From: Candidatus Melainabacteria bacterium
Lineage (GTDB): Bacteria; Cyanobacteriota; Vampirovibrionia; Obscuribacterales; Obscuribacteraceae
DNA: 64,000 nucleotides
Direction: 5' to 3'
Assembly: GCA_003242885.1 (NCBI GenBank)
Contig: QKMZ01000006.1
Coordinates: 1,543,563-1,607,562, forward strand
Both the position numbers and the translations under genes were made by a program. Positions 41,634 to 51,344 of this stretch are shown here, in pieces. Each line of letters starts with the position of its first letter. The first letter of the stretch is position 1. The notes under the pieces are model-generated. The model made no database searches, had not been told where the DNA came from, and saw only the letters and a list, made by a program, of their open reading frames with translations.

Positions 41634-44312
41634 TCAAGGTCGAATGTCCTCTGCGCCTTCTTTACCAAATTGATTGGACAGCCAACTCAAAGCAGCTCTG
41701 CGCTGCGATTCATTCTTATGCTTATCCAAGATCATGAACAATAACTTGCTGCATTGTCTAGCCGGTAACTGTTTTATCAACTCGAGCGCATCGCCTAGTT
41801 CTATCTCATTAGACTCAAAAATTTTGGTGGCATCATCAAGCAACGTCGCGCACTTCGAGGGTGACGTTGCAGAGAGCAAAGCAGCGCACTCGAGCAATAA
41901 ATGGAACTTGATGGATTCATCATTGTTGTTGCGAATCATATCTAGAACATGCTCGAATTCATTGTCGGATAGCAGGTTTACTCTATCCATTGTTGCCACC
42001 ACTTGCATGCACGATTTGACACACAATTGTTCAGAAGAACATTCCGGCGCCCGCTCTGAAGCGAGCGCGATTAACTCTTTGGCTCTTCGGGGAAAGTGCT
42101 CGTTAAACACCGCAGCGAATGTGCACATCAGCGTAACCACTCTCTCGGGCAAGGTTACGGAATTGCACACTTTGATGACGGAGGTAAATCGCTCATCAGC
42201 CACCGATGGATTCATAAGGACAAATGGAATTATTGGACTGGTGGAGCCTGCTTCCAATCGCTGACTCAAATAGTAAGAATCTTGCGCGCTTACACTTTCC
42301 ATACTTTTAGTCAGCTCGGTCCATACGTCATCAGCAAGTGCCTTATTCGCCGAATGATCAAGGACAGCGGCAGCTTCAGCAATATTCGAAAGATGCAATA
42401 TTCTCCCAAATGCATCCTCATCTATATCGTTCAAAAGATTGAAGGCACGGTTCAACAAATTTAGCGCTTCATCTTGATCGTAAGTAGCTACAAATGGCAC
42501 CAGCAAAGTCTGCGAGAGAATGGCTCTTCTCGGTCCGCCAAAACCCCAGAAATCATTTGGATCATCAACTTCCAATTTGATGCAATTTTCTACGGCGCGC
42601 TTGGAGAATTCAGGCAATTTATCGGCGGCATGTTTTTGAGTGAGGTGCAGCAAACTTATGTACGCCTGGTCCTTCACTTCGAAGGCGTCAATATCATGCA
42701 TGTATGCTTCTGCTTCTATCAATAACTCACGTGCAAAATCAGGAGACAACTCGGCGACATCGCCAGCTAATTCCATGAGAAAACTGGCTTTGCCAAATTC
42801 CGAATCCGCTCCCTCGATTATTCCAATACGCGCATCTTGCGCAATTTCCATAGCTTTTTTGGGATCAGTCTCAGCCAATTTTTGCGCGACTTTCGCCAGT
42901 GCAGTGTGGACTATCGAATAATTCTTAGTTTTCAAAAATTGAGCAATTTCCAGAGCTTTTAGCGGAGCAACATCAGCAAATGCACAAGCTGCCAGATTCA
43001 GTGTTGTGTCGTCTTCTGCCGGGTAGGGCTCGACCCAAAGCTCGTCAAATGCGCGAATCGATGCATCGGGATCAATCTTGGGTAAATTCCACATCAAATG
43101 CACAAGCGCCATTGTTCGATCTTTATTCGACAGTTTGTCCTTCAAGCCGAAGAGGTATTCAATACAAAAGCGTTTAAATTCTTGCCCTTGCGGCGGTACT
43201 TTCGCGCAGTCGCTCACAAGCGCATACAGTCGACTCATAGCATCATGAATAGATTCACAAGCCGACCAAATCCCCCTCAGAAGCTTGTCATTCTCATGCT
43301 CATCTTCTCGCGGCTCAGGCATAGCCACCGCCGTTGGTGAGGTCACTATGACTGCGCTATTTCCCCATTTTGAGTATTCTCTCCAACCCTCATCGTGTCG
43401 AATTTCAAGAACGGGATTCAATTCTGAAGCTTCTTCGAGAATACGTCCAATCGCTGCGCGCGCATCCTCATCTCCACTGGCATAATAAAGTAAAACGCGC
43501 TCGCCACGCGTCTGCAGTTCACCAAAATACGCGCCTACTCCAGCCTTATGCATGCGTGATGCAATCGCCAGGCGAAGACTCCAAATTTTCCAGCGCATCG
43601 CCTTTGATGGCACATCCGCCATATTGTCTGTTGGAATATGGATTGCCACCAACCAGTTCATCTCCAGTGGTGAAACGCGCTCACTCAAAGAGCGATAGAT
43701 GTTTATCAACCAGTCTTTTCCGTCTACGTTGCGTTTTTCAATCTGCCAGTCCGAAAACTCATAGATAGTAATGCCGACGGCTCCAGGAGGATTTTCATCG
43801 GAAATCCAACGCCCCCACACTTCATCAGGATGTTGAATGTCTGAGACCGCGGTCTTGCGGACATTGGCCCAGCGCTTGCTCATTTCAAGATCATCCTGAG
43901 CTTCGTAAATCTCAGTGAGGTAACTGGCAATTTGAAAGTATCTACTCATCAATTCCGGATTAATCGGAATACGAGCTTCAGGCGAATCCCATGACGGCGT
44001 GTCAAAACCATAGTATTGGTCGATAAGCTCAATCATTCGATAACAGTCAGCACGCGCTCCATCCAGATCTGAGCGTGATAGTTTGATCGACGCCAGAATC
44101 CCCCATGCGTCGATTTCCTCTTTAGTTAAAATGCTCAAAAAATCCGCTTCGAAAACCTGACGCTCAAAATGCTGCCTACGGCAGTCAATGGCAATCGGGT
44201 CGTTCTCCAGAGCGGTGAAAAAGTGGTTGATCTCTTTCTCAGCAGTGTCAAAATCCTGGTTGTCTACAGCATCCAGGGCTTTGAATAAAGGCACTTGATG
44301 AGGCAGAGCCAT
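41634..44312 (-). CDS. large cytosolic DUF695-like / alpha-solenoid protein
   Basis: An 892-residue protein without signal peptide. Residues 1-170 are helical. Residues about 180-330 resemble DUF695: WQIEKRNVDGKDWLINIYRSL, MNWLVAIHIPT, AGVGAYFGELQTRGERVLLYYAS and VLEIRHDEGWREYSKWG. From about 345 to the end come helical repeats of about 35-40 residues in the style of TPR/HEAT (ALEIAQFLKTKNYSIVHTALAKVAQ, AMEIAQDARIGIIEG, ALNLLNRAFNLLNDI, LALASERAPECSSEQ). It is probably a scaffold. The convergent caspase gene is its only close neighbour. The function is unknown. Confidence 0.75.
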   Translation of the reverse strand: MALPHQVPLFKALDAVDNQDFDTAEKEINHFFTALENDPIAIDCRRQHFERQVFEADFLSILTKEEIDAWGILASIKLSRSDLDGARADCYRMIELIDQYYGFDTPSWDSPEARIPINPELMSRYFQIASYLTEIYEAQDDLEMSKRWANVRKTAVSDIQHPDEVWGRWISDENPPGAVGITIYEFSDWQIEKRNVDGKDWLINIYRSLSERVSPLEMNWLVAIHIPTDNMADVPSKAMRWKIWSLRLAIASRMHKAGVGAYFGELQTRGERVLLYYASGDEDARAAIGRILEEASELNPVLEIRHDEGWREYSKWGNSAVIVTSPTAVAMPEPREDEHENDKLLRGIWSACESIHDAMSRLYALVSDCAKVPPQGQEFKRFCIEYLFGLKDKLSNKDRTMALVHLMWNLPKIDPDASIRAFDELWVEPYPAEDDTTLNLAACAFADVAPLKALEIAQFLKTKNYSIVHTALAKVAQKLAETDPKKAMEIAQDARIGIIEGADSEFGKASFLMELAGDVAELSPDFARELLIEAEAYMHDIDAFEVKDQAYISLLHLTQKHAADKLPEFSKRAVENCIKLEVDDPNDFWGFGGPRRAILSQTLLVPFVATYDQDEALNLLNRAFNLLNDIDEDAFGRILHLSNIAEAAAVLDHSANKALADDVWTELTKSMESVSAQDSYYLSQRLEAGSTSPIIPFVLMNPSVADERFTSVIKVCNSVTLPERVVTLMCTFAAVFNEHFPRRAKELIALASERAPECSSEQLCVKSCMQVVATMDRVNLLSDNEFEHVLDMIRNNNDESIKFHLLLECAALLSATSPSKCATLLDDATKIFESNEIELGDALELIKQLPARQCSKLLFMILDKHKNESQRRAALSWLSNQFGKEGAEDIRP

Positions 44313-44518
44313 CGATTAACCTGACCACCGAGCTTCGAATTCTAGACGGCTGACAGCCGCACACTGGAACCTACTAATGCTATCAGAGCTTGACTTTTCA
44401 TGCGTTAGAAGCCACTCCGCCACACCTCTTGGCATGAATCCCAGAAGATAGCTTATAATTTCGACGACCCACCAGACTGGTCGGAAGGGCAGTCGAGAAG
44501 ATAACGAAAGGTACCACC

Positions 44519-45016
44519 ATGAGAAAATCCGGTTTTGCTCTCCTTTTGGCAATCGCCAGTATCATTTGCACTTTGCCTATAAACGCCGATGAGTCGACAA
44601 AAAAATCCGTCCTCGCTCAAAATACTGTCGCCCAAGCAACGATCGACAGTTCCAATACAGCAGGCGGAATCATCGTGTCCACAACGCCATCGCTGGAGGG
44701 TTTCAGAATCAAAGAATATCGTGGTATCGTCCGCGGTGTTATGGTGCGCGAACCTAATACTATTCAGCAATTCAAAGCTGGTTTTCAGGGTATGTTCGGC
44801 GGCAAGGTCAACGCTTACATTCGTAACTGCGAAACAGGGCGCCAAGGCGCTTACGACGGGATGGTGCAACAAGCATTGGCCAGAGGTGCCAATGCAATCG
44901 TAGGAGTCAAATATGACTCAGACGCATTTCAGGGCGGCAGCAATGACTTCGGCACGGAAATCGTCTGCTACGGAACAGCAGTTGTGGTCGAACGAATTCA
45001 GTTGCAGCAGCCCTAA
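44519..45016 (+). CDS. secreted YbjQ/UPF0145-family protein
   Basis: A 165-residue protein: a signal peptide (FALLLAIASIICTLPINA), a short linker, then a YbjQ domain with IIVSTTPSLEGFRIKEYRGIVRGVM, YDGMVQQALARGANAIVGVKYD and EIVCYGTAVVVE. YbjQ proteins form pentamers and are usually cytosolic; an exported one is less common. A role in metal or stress response has been suggested for the family. Its stop overlaps the convergent gene by four bases. Confidence 0.85.
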   Translation: MRKSGFALLLAIASIICTLPINADESTKKSVLAQNTVAQATIDSSNTAGGIIVSTTPSLEGFRIKEYRGIVRGVMVREPNTIQQFKAGFQGMFGGKVNAYIRNCETGRQGAYDGMVQQALARGANAIVGVKYDSDAFQGGSNDFGTEIVCYGTAVVVERIQLQQP

Positions 45017-47787
45017 GGCAAGAATTTCACAAAGCAGAACGTCAATGCTGGGATCGCGCACGCGGCCAAAAGCATGACGGCAACTGCACGTCCCAATCCT
45101 CTCGGGATCAAAAAGGACAGGACCAAGAAGACGAACGATAATATTGTAAACAACACAACTGGAGCCATCGTCAAAAGAAGGACAAAGTTCGAGTCGAGTT
45201 TATCCATTAAAAGCCAAACAACAATCGGTCGCAGACCTTGTTCACCGTTGTACGGCAATTGAGCTGGTCCAATCGGCTTATATTCCTTGCCGTCTTCAAG
45301 CGCATACAGATATGCGGTTCTTGCTCTCGCGCTGCCTACAGGTTTGCCGTCTTTACCTATTATCTGAACGATAAACGCTTGAATGTTTCCGCGAGGGCTC
45401 AAGAAATCAACTGCATAGCAGCGAATTTCGCCCGGGTGCGCCTTCGGAGTGTCTCTGGGAATCTGTCCGCCAAGAAGATCATCGTAAAACTTTGTACGAG
45501 CGTGATCAGCATCAAGAGAGACCGTTAAGCCTTTTCCAACCACAATCGAGTGGAAAGACGGAACTTCTCTCTTCTTGCTATATGGATTCAAATAGTGAAG
45601 ATCAGCAGCGCCGCCCATTAGATCTCCGCTTGTCGGATATTTCTTGGTTCGCGTAAAAACCAAACCGGCATACTGACCGACTATGTCTAGCTTGTTAGCG
45701 ATTTGAATTTCAGGACCGCCATGTAAATACAATCTCGCTTCGTTCTCATCAACCAAGCCGTCATCCGACTTGATCATAAGAAACTGTTTCTGCCCAGCTT
45801 TACCTAGCGAGAGATCAAGCGCATCGCGCCAGTCATCGAGGTAAAACTTCAGCCTTGCCTTGAGTTTGTTTTCTCCAACAGTGAATTCGCAGGTTGACTC
45901 ATCCAACAGATTGAATGTCTTCGATGAATCAACAGAGACATACTTGTGCTGTATTGCCAGATAAGCTTGCTCAGGCGTCAACTTTCTCGGAATGAAATTG
46001 TAGAGGCAGTAAAAACCACCAATAAAGATCGCCGCCACTACTAGTAGTGCACCCGCAGCGTTCGCAGAGGTGGTGCTGGGATCAACCAACTGTTGAACAG
46101 GTTGATCAGGATCGCGCTTTCCTACAAACATGCTAGCGATCATGCCCATTAGACCGCCCATGTCCGGGCCGCTGGCAAGAGGCGGAGCCGCCATATTGCG
46201 AGAAGACATTGATCTTATAGAACGGGCACTCGAAGCAGCATTTGTTGCCGAAGATGCCCTTTGCGAATCAATTGAGTTGAGCTCGGCTGGATCGAACTGA
46301 GAGTCGAAACCATTCAAGCCGGACGCAGTAGTGAGATCCGCACCTGGTGCTTCAAATGAAGCTGAAGCCGCTGTTAGCTCAGGAGCAACATCAGGCTCAG
46401 GTGCAGGAAATGACAGTTCAGCACTGGACGGCTGCGGAGCTTGAAATTGCGGACTATGGAAACCACTGGAAGTTGGAGGTTGCGGAGGGAATGCAACAGG
46501 CTGAGGTTGAATCTGAGGTTGAGATGGAGAACTGAATTGTTCTTGCTGCTCTGACTCCTGAATACCAGCTGGTTCAGGAGCTCCCCATCCATCAGCTTCC
46601 GGCTCTTGCGGTTGTCCCCAATCATCAGACTCCATTTGACTCCAATCATCCCCGGCAGATGCTAATGGAGGTTCTTGAGCTGATGGTGGTGCCACAAGCG
46701 GAGCTGGTACCGCTTGCGGTGACGCAAGCTGTGATGGCGGAGATAATGGTGGCACTCCTGGTGCTTGGTGAACCGCAGGATGAGAGCCGGAAATAGAAGT
46801 CGAATCTACCGGAATCTCTTCATCGAAGTCAGCGAAATCAGCAACATCACCAATTTGACCGGCGGCAGAAGAAGCAGGAATGGCTGTTTGTGCCGGCAAA
46901 GACGGGCGGGAGAACATCGCTGTCTCTTTAATCGGCCTTGATAGAACATCAGCTGAAGGTGTTGCACCGGCTGTGGGCGCCGTCGGTGCGGCAGGCTGTG
47001 GTGGCGAAGAGGATGATGCAGCTGGAGCGGGCGAAGTTGAAACTGGTGATGCAGGCAGAGGTGCTGGTGCTGGTGCTGGTGCTGGTGCTGGTGCTGGTGC
47101 TGGCGATGGAGCAGGCGATGGAGCTGGAGGAACTGCTGGAGCGGCCGGTACGGCAGGCTGTGGAGCAAACGGCGCCACCGCCTGCGATGTGGTTGCTGCT
47201 ATATCCGATTGCGCGGGCAAATTTGGTTTTGAAAACATTGCCGTCTCTTTAACAGGCTTCGACAGCACATCGGAAGAACCGGCAACTGGAGTTGGAGTTT
47301 GCGGAGGAGGAGGAGAGTCTGGACTCAAAGCACGGAATGTATATGTGTGTTCTGTTGTCGGTGGTGCGTTTGGGACCTTGCCTTTATCAGTGACCAACGT
47401 GGTAACGTCAACTTTTCCAGCCTTCACCGAAGCAGCAAGTCTATTCAACTTTTCAGATTGTTCTTGCTTTCCGACTTTCAAACTGACAGCAGCAATGCGT
47501 TCGAGCGCCAAACCAATTGCAATGACATTATGGTTAGGCTTTGGTGCTGTTAAATTTATAAAGCGCTGATTTAATTTTATAGCCTCGGAAAATTTTCCCC
47601 AAGCTGTATAAATCTCAGACAAAGACTCGGCACAAAATGCCATGCCATCAGGATGAGCTTGCAGCTTCTCAAAAACTTCCCGCAGTAATGGTTCGGCAGC
47701 AGCATAATTGCCACCACCATAAACCTGCTTTGCATTCTCCAGTTCTTGGAGAACGTAATTGGGATCACTTTGAGGGTCCGTACTCAT
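45013..47787 (-). CDS. TPR/Pro-Ala-rich membrane protein
   Basis: A 924-residue protein from the ATG at 47787. Residues 1-130 are TPR-like (AKQVYGGGNYAAAEPLLREVFEKL, LSEIYTAWGKFSEAIKLNQRFINL). A long Pro/Ala/Ser/Gln linker holds a motif in two copies (SSDVLSKPVKETAMFSKPNL and SADVLSRPIKETAMFSRPSL) separated by a Pro-Ala repeat. A first membrane helix (LLVVAAIFIGGFYCLYNFI) is followed by a soluble beta domain of about 230 residues and two C-terminal helices (VLFTILSFVFLVLSFLI, MLLAACAIPALTFCFV). The function is unknown; cell-envelope organisation is a guess. Confidence 0.75.
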   Translation of the reverse strand: MSTDPQSDPNYVLQELENAKQVYGGGNYAAAEPLLREVFEKLQAHPDGMAFCAESLSEIYTAWGKFSEAIKLNQRFINLTAPKPNHNVIAIGLALERIAAVSLKVGKQEQSEKLNRLAASVKAGKVDVTTLVTDKGKVPNAPPTTEHTYTFRALSPDSPPPPQTPTPVAGSSDVLSKPVKETAMFSKPNLPAQSDIAATTSQAVAPFAPQPAVPAAPAVPPAPSPAPSPAPAPAPAPAPAPAPLPASPVSTSPAPAASSSSPPQPAAPTAPTAGATPSADVLSRPIKETAMFSRPSLPAQTAIPASSAAGQIGDVADFADFDEEIPVDSTSISGSHPAVHQAPGVPPLSPPSQLASPQAVPAPLVAPPSAQEPPLASAGDDWSQMESDDWGQPQEPEADGWGAPEPAGIQESEQQEQFSSPSQPQIQPQPVAFPPQPPTSSGFHSPQFQAPQPSSAELSFPAPEPDVAPELTAASASFEAPGADLTTASGLNGFDSQFDPAELNSIDSQRASSATNAASSARSIRSMSSRNMAAPPLASGPDMGGLMGMIASMFVGKRDPDQPVQQLVDPSTTSANAAGALLVVAAIFIGGFYCLYNFIPRKLTPEQAYLAIQHKYVSVDSSKTFNLLDESTCEFTVGENKLKARLKFYLDDWRDALDLSLGKAGQKQFLMIKSDDGLVDENEARLYLHGGPEIQIANKLDIVGQYAGLVFTRTKKYPTSGDLMGGAADLHYLNPYSKKREVPSFHSIVVGKGLTVSLDADHARTKFYDDLLGGQIPRDTPKAHPGEIRCYAVDFLSPRGNIQAFIVQIIGKDGKPVGSARARTAYLYALEDGKEYKPIGPAQLPYNGEQGLRPIVVWLLMDKLDSNFVLLLTMAPVVLFTILSFVFLVLSFLIPRGLGRAVAVMLLAACAIPALTFCFVKFLP
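47061..47102 (-). repeat. in-frame hexamer tandem repeat
   Basis: Seven perfect tandem copies of GTGCTG (plus strand), coding a Pro-Ala repeat in the membrane protein. Units are six bases, so slippage changes length by two residues without a frameshift. Confidence 0.95.
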
Positions 47788-47885
47788 CTGAACACACAAA
47801 AGCTTCAGAGCAGGCAAAGCCTACCCTTCAAGCTTAGCAGCCCAGGTACATCTCCGTCGATTATCAGCCAACAAATTCTTTGTGA

Positions 47886-47920
47886 GGGCGGCAAATTCAG
47901 GTCTTGCAGACTTGCCGCCC
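47886..47920 (-). terminator. strong nested hairpin, probable terminator
   Basis: Perfect 9-bp stem GGGCGGCAA (47886-47894) / TTGCCGCCC (47912-47920) with an inner GTCT-TGC-AGAC stem. It lies 44 bp after the stop of the leftward 85-residue protein gene. There is no T run. Confidence 0.55.
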
Positions 47921-47964
47921 CATCTACTCAACAACCTTCATCCAAACAGGCTGACTCGCCTTAC

Positions 47965-48222
47965 CTACGCTGCCTTACGAACAGGTAAACGTTTGTCCGG
48001 AGTGCGTTCTTTGATAACCGGTCTAGGAAATACCAAACTCTGAGGATTTTTCACAGGGTCAAAGCCTTTGGAATCTTGAAGTAGATCTAGAGCTTTGTCT
48101 TGTGAACTCTCGTTGGTTGAAAACATCTCTGAGAAAATGTTTTTGAGCGCGTCTAACAAAAGAGAAGAGGAGTGCTCAACACTCATCAAATCGTTTTCTT
48201 GTTGATTCATGCGCATTCTCAT
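47965..48222 (-). CDS. 85-residue protein of unknown function
   Basis: Start at the ATG at 48222, six bases after GAGGAGG. MRMRMNQQENDL leads into a helix SVEHSSSLLLDALKNIFSEMF and a polar, basic C-terminus with FPRPVIKERTPDKRLPVRK. No family is recognised, and there is no signal peptide. It is a single gene bounded by hairpins on the left. Confidence 0.6.
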   Translation of the reverse strand: MRMRMNQQENDLMSVEHSSSLLLDALKNIFSEMFSTNESSQDKALDLLQDSKGFDPVKNPQSLVFPRPVIKERTPDKRLPVRKAA

Positions 48223-48391
48223 TGGTCCTCCTCGCTTCGTTGGATGCAACGTCATCGTCAACATCCTCGACGCCGCTTTCGTCTCACCTGTGCCTAATGA
48301 CACGAGTGACGAGATAAAGTTCCAGCGCGCGCCCGCTTGACATCACGGTTTTATGTTTGCACTTTCATTTGCAACCTTCGCGAAAAGAGCA

Positions 48392-48423
48392 CGAGCAGGG
48401 GTTTTCAGAAATTCCCCTGCTCG
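48392..48423 (-). terminator. terminator hairpin of M13 peptidase gene
   Basis: Perfect 10-bp stem CGAGCAGGGG (48392-48401) / CCCCTGCTCG (48414-48423) with a 12-nt loop, 36 bp past the stop. A CTCTTTT stretch follows on the minus strand. Confidence 0.68.
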
Positions 48424-48458
48424 CAATATATGTATTCGATATGCAAAAACTTGCGTTA

Positions 48459-50624
48459 TTACCAGAGGTAGCAACGCTTGTTCTTAGGAAGCATCATTGT
48501 GTTTTCGCCTTTTACATCAAATGCTTTTTCAAAAGCATCCATGTTTGCAAGTGTTCCATTCACTCGATATTTCGGAATCGGGTGAGGGTCTGTTGCAGCC
48601 ATCATGTGCTCTTTTTCCGGCCGAATGTTTGTCGCCCAGGCTTGTGCAAATGACAAGAAGAATCTCTGCTCAGGCGTAAATCCTTCAGCATCCTTTACTC
48701 GCGGTTTGCCTTCGAGGATTTTCTCTAAGGCCTTATAAGCAATCGTCAAACCACCTAAATCTGCCGCGGCTTCTCCTGCTACCAATTTACCTTTGAGATG
48801 TGTGTCACCGTCCACCGTATACCCATCGTATTGAGTTTCGATGAGCGAGATCCTTTCTTTAAAGCGCTTTTCATCGCCTGCGGACCACCAGTTTTTCATG
48901 TTGCCCTGAGCATCGAATTTGCTTCCCTGGTCGTCAAAACCATGGGTCATCTCGTGACCGATGACCATGCCCATCGCGCCAAGGTTCGTGGCATCATCAG
49001 CTTTAGGATCAAAAATTGTCGGCTGGAGAATACCGGCAGGAAAAACAATTTCATTCATCTCGCTCCAGTAATAAGCATTTACTGTTTGAGGGGTCATCAG
49101 CCATTCGCTGCGATCAACGGGCTTACCGATTTTGGCCAGGTTGCGATTGAACTCAAATTGTTCTGCGCGGAAAACATTCGATATATATGAATCCTGATTG
49201 ATCTTGAGCGCGGTGTAGTCTCTCCACTTGTCCGGATATCCAATCTTCGCTACAAATGCATCGAGCTTGGCGATAGCATTCTTGCGGGTTGTGTTATCCA
49301 TCCACTCCAAAATTCCGAGATCCTCTCTCAACACCTCGCGCAGTTTTTTGACCAACTTCAAAGCTTTTGCCTTAGCGTCAGGCGTGAATGCTGTCTTCAC
49401 GTAGAGTTGTCCGACAGCTTCACCTATCGCATGGTTGGTCGAATTGACGACACGCTTCCAGCGAGGAAGATTTTCTTTTTTGCCTGTCAAAACTTTTCCG
49501 TGGAAATCGAAATCAGCATCAACAAAACGAGATGACAAATAAGGAGAAGCCGCGTCAATCAAATGCCAGCGCAGATAATCTTTCCAATGATCCATGGTCA
49601 CTGCGGAGATCTGGTGATCGAGTTTTTTGAAGAAATCCGGCTGTCCAACGTTGACTTCACTGATACCTGGGTAGCCGATTTCTGAAAAGTACAATGGCCA
49701 TGAAAAACGCGGAGTCATTTCGGTAAGTTCTTTCACATTCATCTTGTGATAGATCTTTTCCGGGTCACGCAGCTGAATATTGTCCATTGAAGCGTCAGCG
49801 AGCTGCGTTTCAATCTCCATGATCTTTTGTGCTCGCGTCTTTGCATCGGCGGCTTCTATTCCTAGAAGTCCGAGCATTCGAGCAATATGGCTGACATACT
49901 CGCCACGAATCTTCTTGAAACGGTCGGCTTGATTGAAGTAATAGTCTCTCTCCGGCAAACCTAGACCGCCCTGTCCTGCTTGCCCAATTACTTTTGTGGC
50001 ATCCTTGAAATCTTGACCGGATCCAAAGGAAAACAGAACGCCAATACCCATACCATGCAAATGCGCGAGTTCCGCACGCAAGTCATCAAGAGTCTTCAGG
50101 TTATCAATTCGCTTCAGCTCATCGGCAAGAGGCTTGATGTCATCCTCTTCTAATTTCTTTGTGTCCATTCCGACTTTGTAGAAATCGCCAATTTTCTGCT
50201 CAACGGTTCCTGATTTGGAAGACTTCTTGGCTGCATCCTCTAAAAGATTGCGAACGAGCGTCAGATTTTTGTCGTTGATTATGTTGAGAACGCCCCATTT
50301 GTCGTACTCATTAGGGATTGGCGTGTTCTTGAGCCAGGTTCCATTTGCGTACTGATAAAAGTCCTTTCCCGGGGAAACGGACTTATCCATACTGGCGGAA
50401 AAATTTCGTGAGGCTGTCGAAGAATCGTCCTTTTCGGCTGCCTCAGAATGATTCTTAGCTGCTGACTTCTTCTCAGATTTTGACTCTGATTTTGCTTCTT
50501 GCCTTGTGTCTTTTTGCGTTTTGGGGCTTATAGACGCAGCCTGTAAAGAGCTGCCAGCTCCCATCGATACACAGATTGCCAGGCTTGCTGCCAGAGCCGC
50601 ATAGTAATTCTTGTTTCTAACCAT
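48459..50624 (-). CDS. secreted M13-family zinc metallopeptidase (neprilysin/PepO type)
   Basis: A 721-residue protein from the ATG at 50624 with GGTGGA ahead. It has a signal peptide (YYAALAASLAICVSMGAGSSLQAA) and then a Lys/Ser/Glu-rich linker of about 50 residues. MDKSVSPGKDFYQYANGTWLKNTPIPNEYDKWG opens the M13 N-domain. The zinc site is VIGHEMTHGFDDQG (HExxH) with the downstream Glu in GEAAADLGG, and NAYYWSEMNEIVFPAGILQP and the C-terminal YRVNGTLANMDAF are family hallmarks. It should cut short peptides outside the cytoplasm. The length fits the family. It is monocistronic. Confidence 0.96.
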   Translation of the reverse strand: MVRNKNYYAALAASLAICVSMGAGSSLQAASISPKTQKDTRQEAKSESKSEKKSAAKNHSEAAEKDDSSTASRNFSASMDKSVSPGKDFYQYANGTWLKNTPIPNEYDKWGVLNIINDKNLTLVRNLLEDAAKKSSKSGTVEQKIGDFYKVGMDTKKLEEDDIKPLADELKRIDNLKTLDDLRAELAHLHGMGIGVLFSFGSGQDFKDATKVIGQAGQGGLGLPERDYYFNQADRFKKIRGEYVSHIARMLGLLGIEAADAKTRAQKIMEIETQLADASMDNIQLRDPEKIYHKMNVKELTEMTPRFSWPLYFSEIGYPGISEVNVGQPDFFKKLDHQISAVTMDHWKDYLRWHLIDAASPYLSSRFVDADFDFHGKVLTGKKENLPRWKRVVNSTNHAIGEAVGQLYVKTAFTPDAKAKALKLVKKLREVLREDLGILEWMDNTTRKNAIAKLDAFVAKIGYPDKWRDYTALKINQDSYISNVFRAEQFEFNRNLAKIGKPVDRSEWLMTPQTVNAYYWSEMNEIVFPAGILQPTIFDPKADDATNLGAMGMVIGHEMTHGFDDQGSKFDAQGNMKNWWSAGDEKRFKERISLIETQYDGYTVDGDTHLKGKLVAGEAAADLGGLTIAYKALEKILEGKPRVKDAEGFTPEQRFFLSFAQAWATNIRPEKEHMMAATDPHPIPKYRVNGTLANMDAFEKAFDVKGENTMMLPKNKRCYLW

Positions 50625-50951
50625 TATTTCCACCAAAAACCAAATAAAGGCAAAGTCTAACAGTTTGCTCACAAACCCGCTCGTCCATTAGGGCATCTAC
50701 CAAACGGGCGCCGTTTCTCGGGCACTTTTCTTGTTTGCGGGGGCACGAACACGAAACGAATTTTAACCGACATTTCCCTATCGCTTGGCTACCCGAAAGT
50801 GCCGCCCAGCGGAGGATTAAGCACTGGACGTCGTTTCGGGGTCTACAGTTTTAGTCGAAACATGGCAGTATCAAAGTGGAAGAGCGTTGAAGATGTGCGC
50901 CGGCGTGCGATAATGACGATTCAGTGTTCACATTTTTTTCCGGTATTTCGC
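50625..50951. other. leader/promoter region of RRM gene
   Basis: About 330 bp between divergent genes. An inverted repeat GGCACTTT (50721-50728) / AAAGTGCC (50796-50803) is far apart and may be chance. The RRM frame is open upstream to 50799, but residues before 50952 look non-coding. The long leader would suit cold-regulated RNA-binding protein genes, which is only inference. Confidence 0.35.
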
Positions 50952-51236
50952 ATGAATAACAAACTTTTCGTAGGTAACCTCTCTTTTAAACTCTCGGAAG
51001 CAGAACTCGAGTCACTGTTTGGTGAATTTGGCACCGTCGTGTCCTGCTCCATACCGACCGACCGCGAAACCGGCAGAAAACGGGGATTCGCATTCGTTGA
51101 GATGGGCAGCCAGGCAGAAGCCGAAGCAGCCATCAAAGGTCTCAATGGCAGAGATTGCGAAGGTCGTCAAATCGCAGTCAGCATCGCTCAACCGAAGCCG
51201 AAAGGCGGCGGAGGCGGCGGCGGACGCAAATACTAA
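50952..51236 (+). CDS. RRM RNA-binding protein with Gly-rich tail
   Basis: A 94-residue protein. One RNA-recognition motif: RNP2 is KLFVGNLSF and RNP1 is KRGFAFVEM, with SEAELESLFGEFGTVVSC and AEAEAAIKGLNGRDCEGRQIAVSIA completing the fold. The tail PKPKGGGGGGGRKY is short and Gly-rich. This is the form common in Cyanobacteria, where such proteins are cold-induced RNA chaperones. I chose the ATG at 50952 because the fold begins there. Confidence 0.92.
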   Translation: MNNKLFVGNLSFKLSEAELESLFGEFGTVVSCSIPTDRETGRKRGFAFVEMGSQAEAEAAIKGLNGRDCEGRQIAVSIAQPKPKGGGGGGGRKY

Positions 51237-51282
51237 TTTGCGACCGACACGATTTCGAGCTTTAGCGAACGTATAAAAGGAT

Positions 51283-51304
51283 GGGCAAGTTAATCGACTT
51301 GCCC
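51283..51304. terminator. terminator hairpin
   Basis: Perfect 8-bp stem GGGCAAGT / ACTTGCCC with a 6-nt loop, followed by GTTCTGCTTTTT. It ends the RRM transcript and may also serve the convergent ABC operon. Confidence 0.75.
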
Positions 51305-51344
51305 GTTCTGCTTTTTGCCAATCCTATGAGTTTGTTCAGATTTC

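Noticed and set aside
47061..47102. Tandem repeat considered as a CRISPR-like array
   Set aside because: Units are six bases without spacers and lie in a coding frame.
46880..47569. Long Gly/Ala-rich rightward frame
   Set aside because: It is the reverse of the Pro-Ala coding repeat in the membrane protein gene; the composition explains the open frame.
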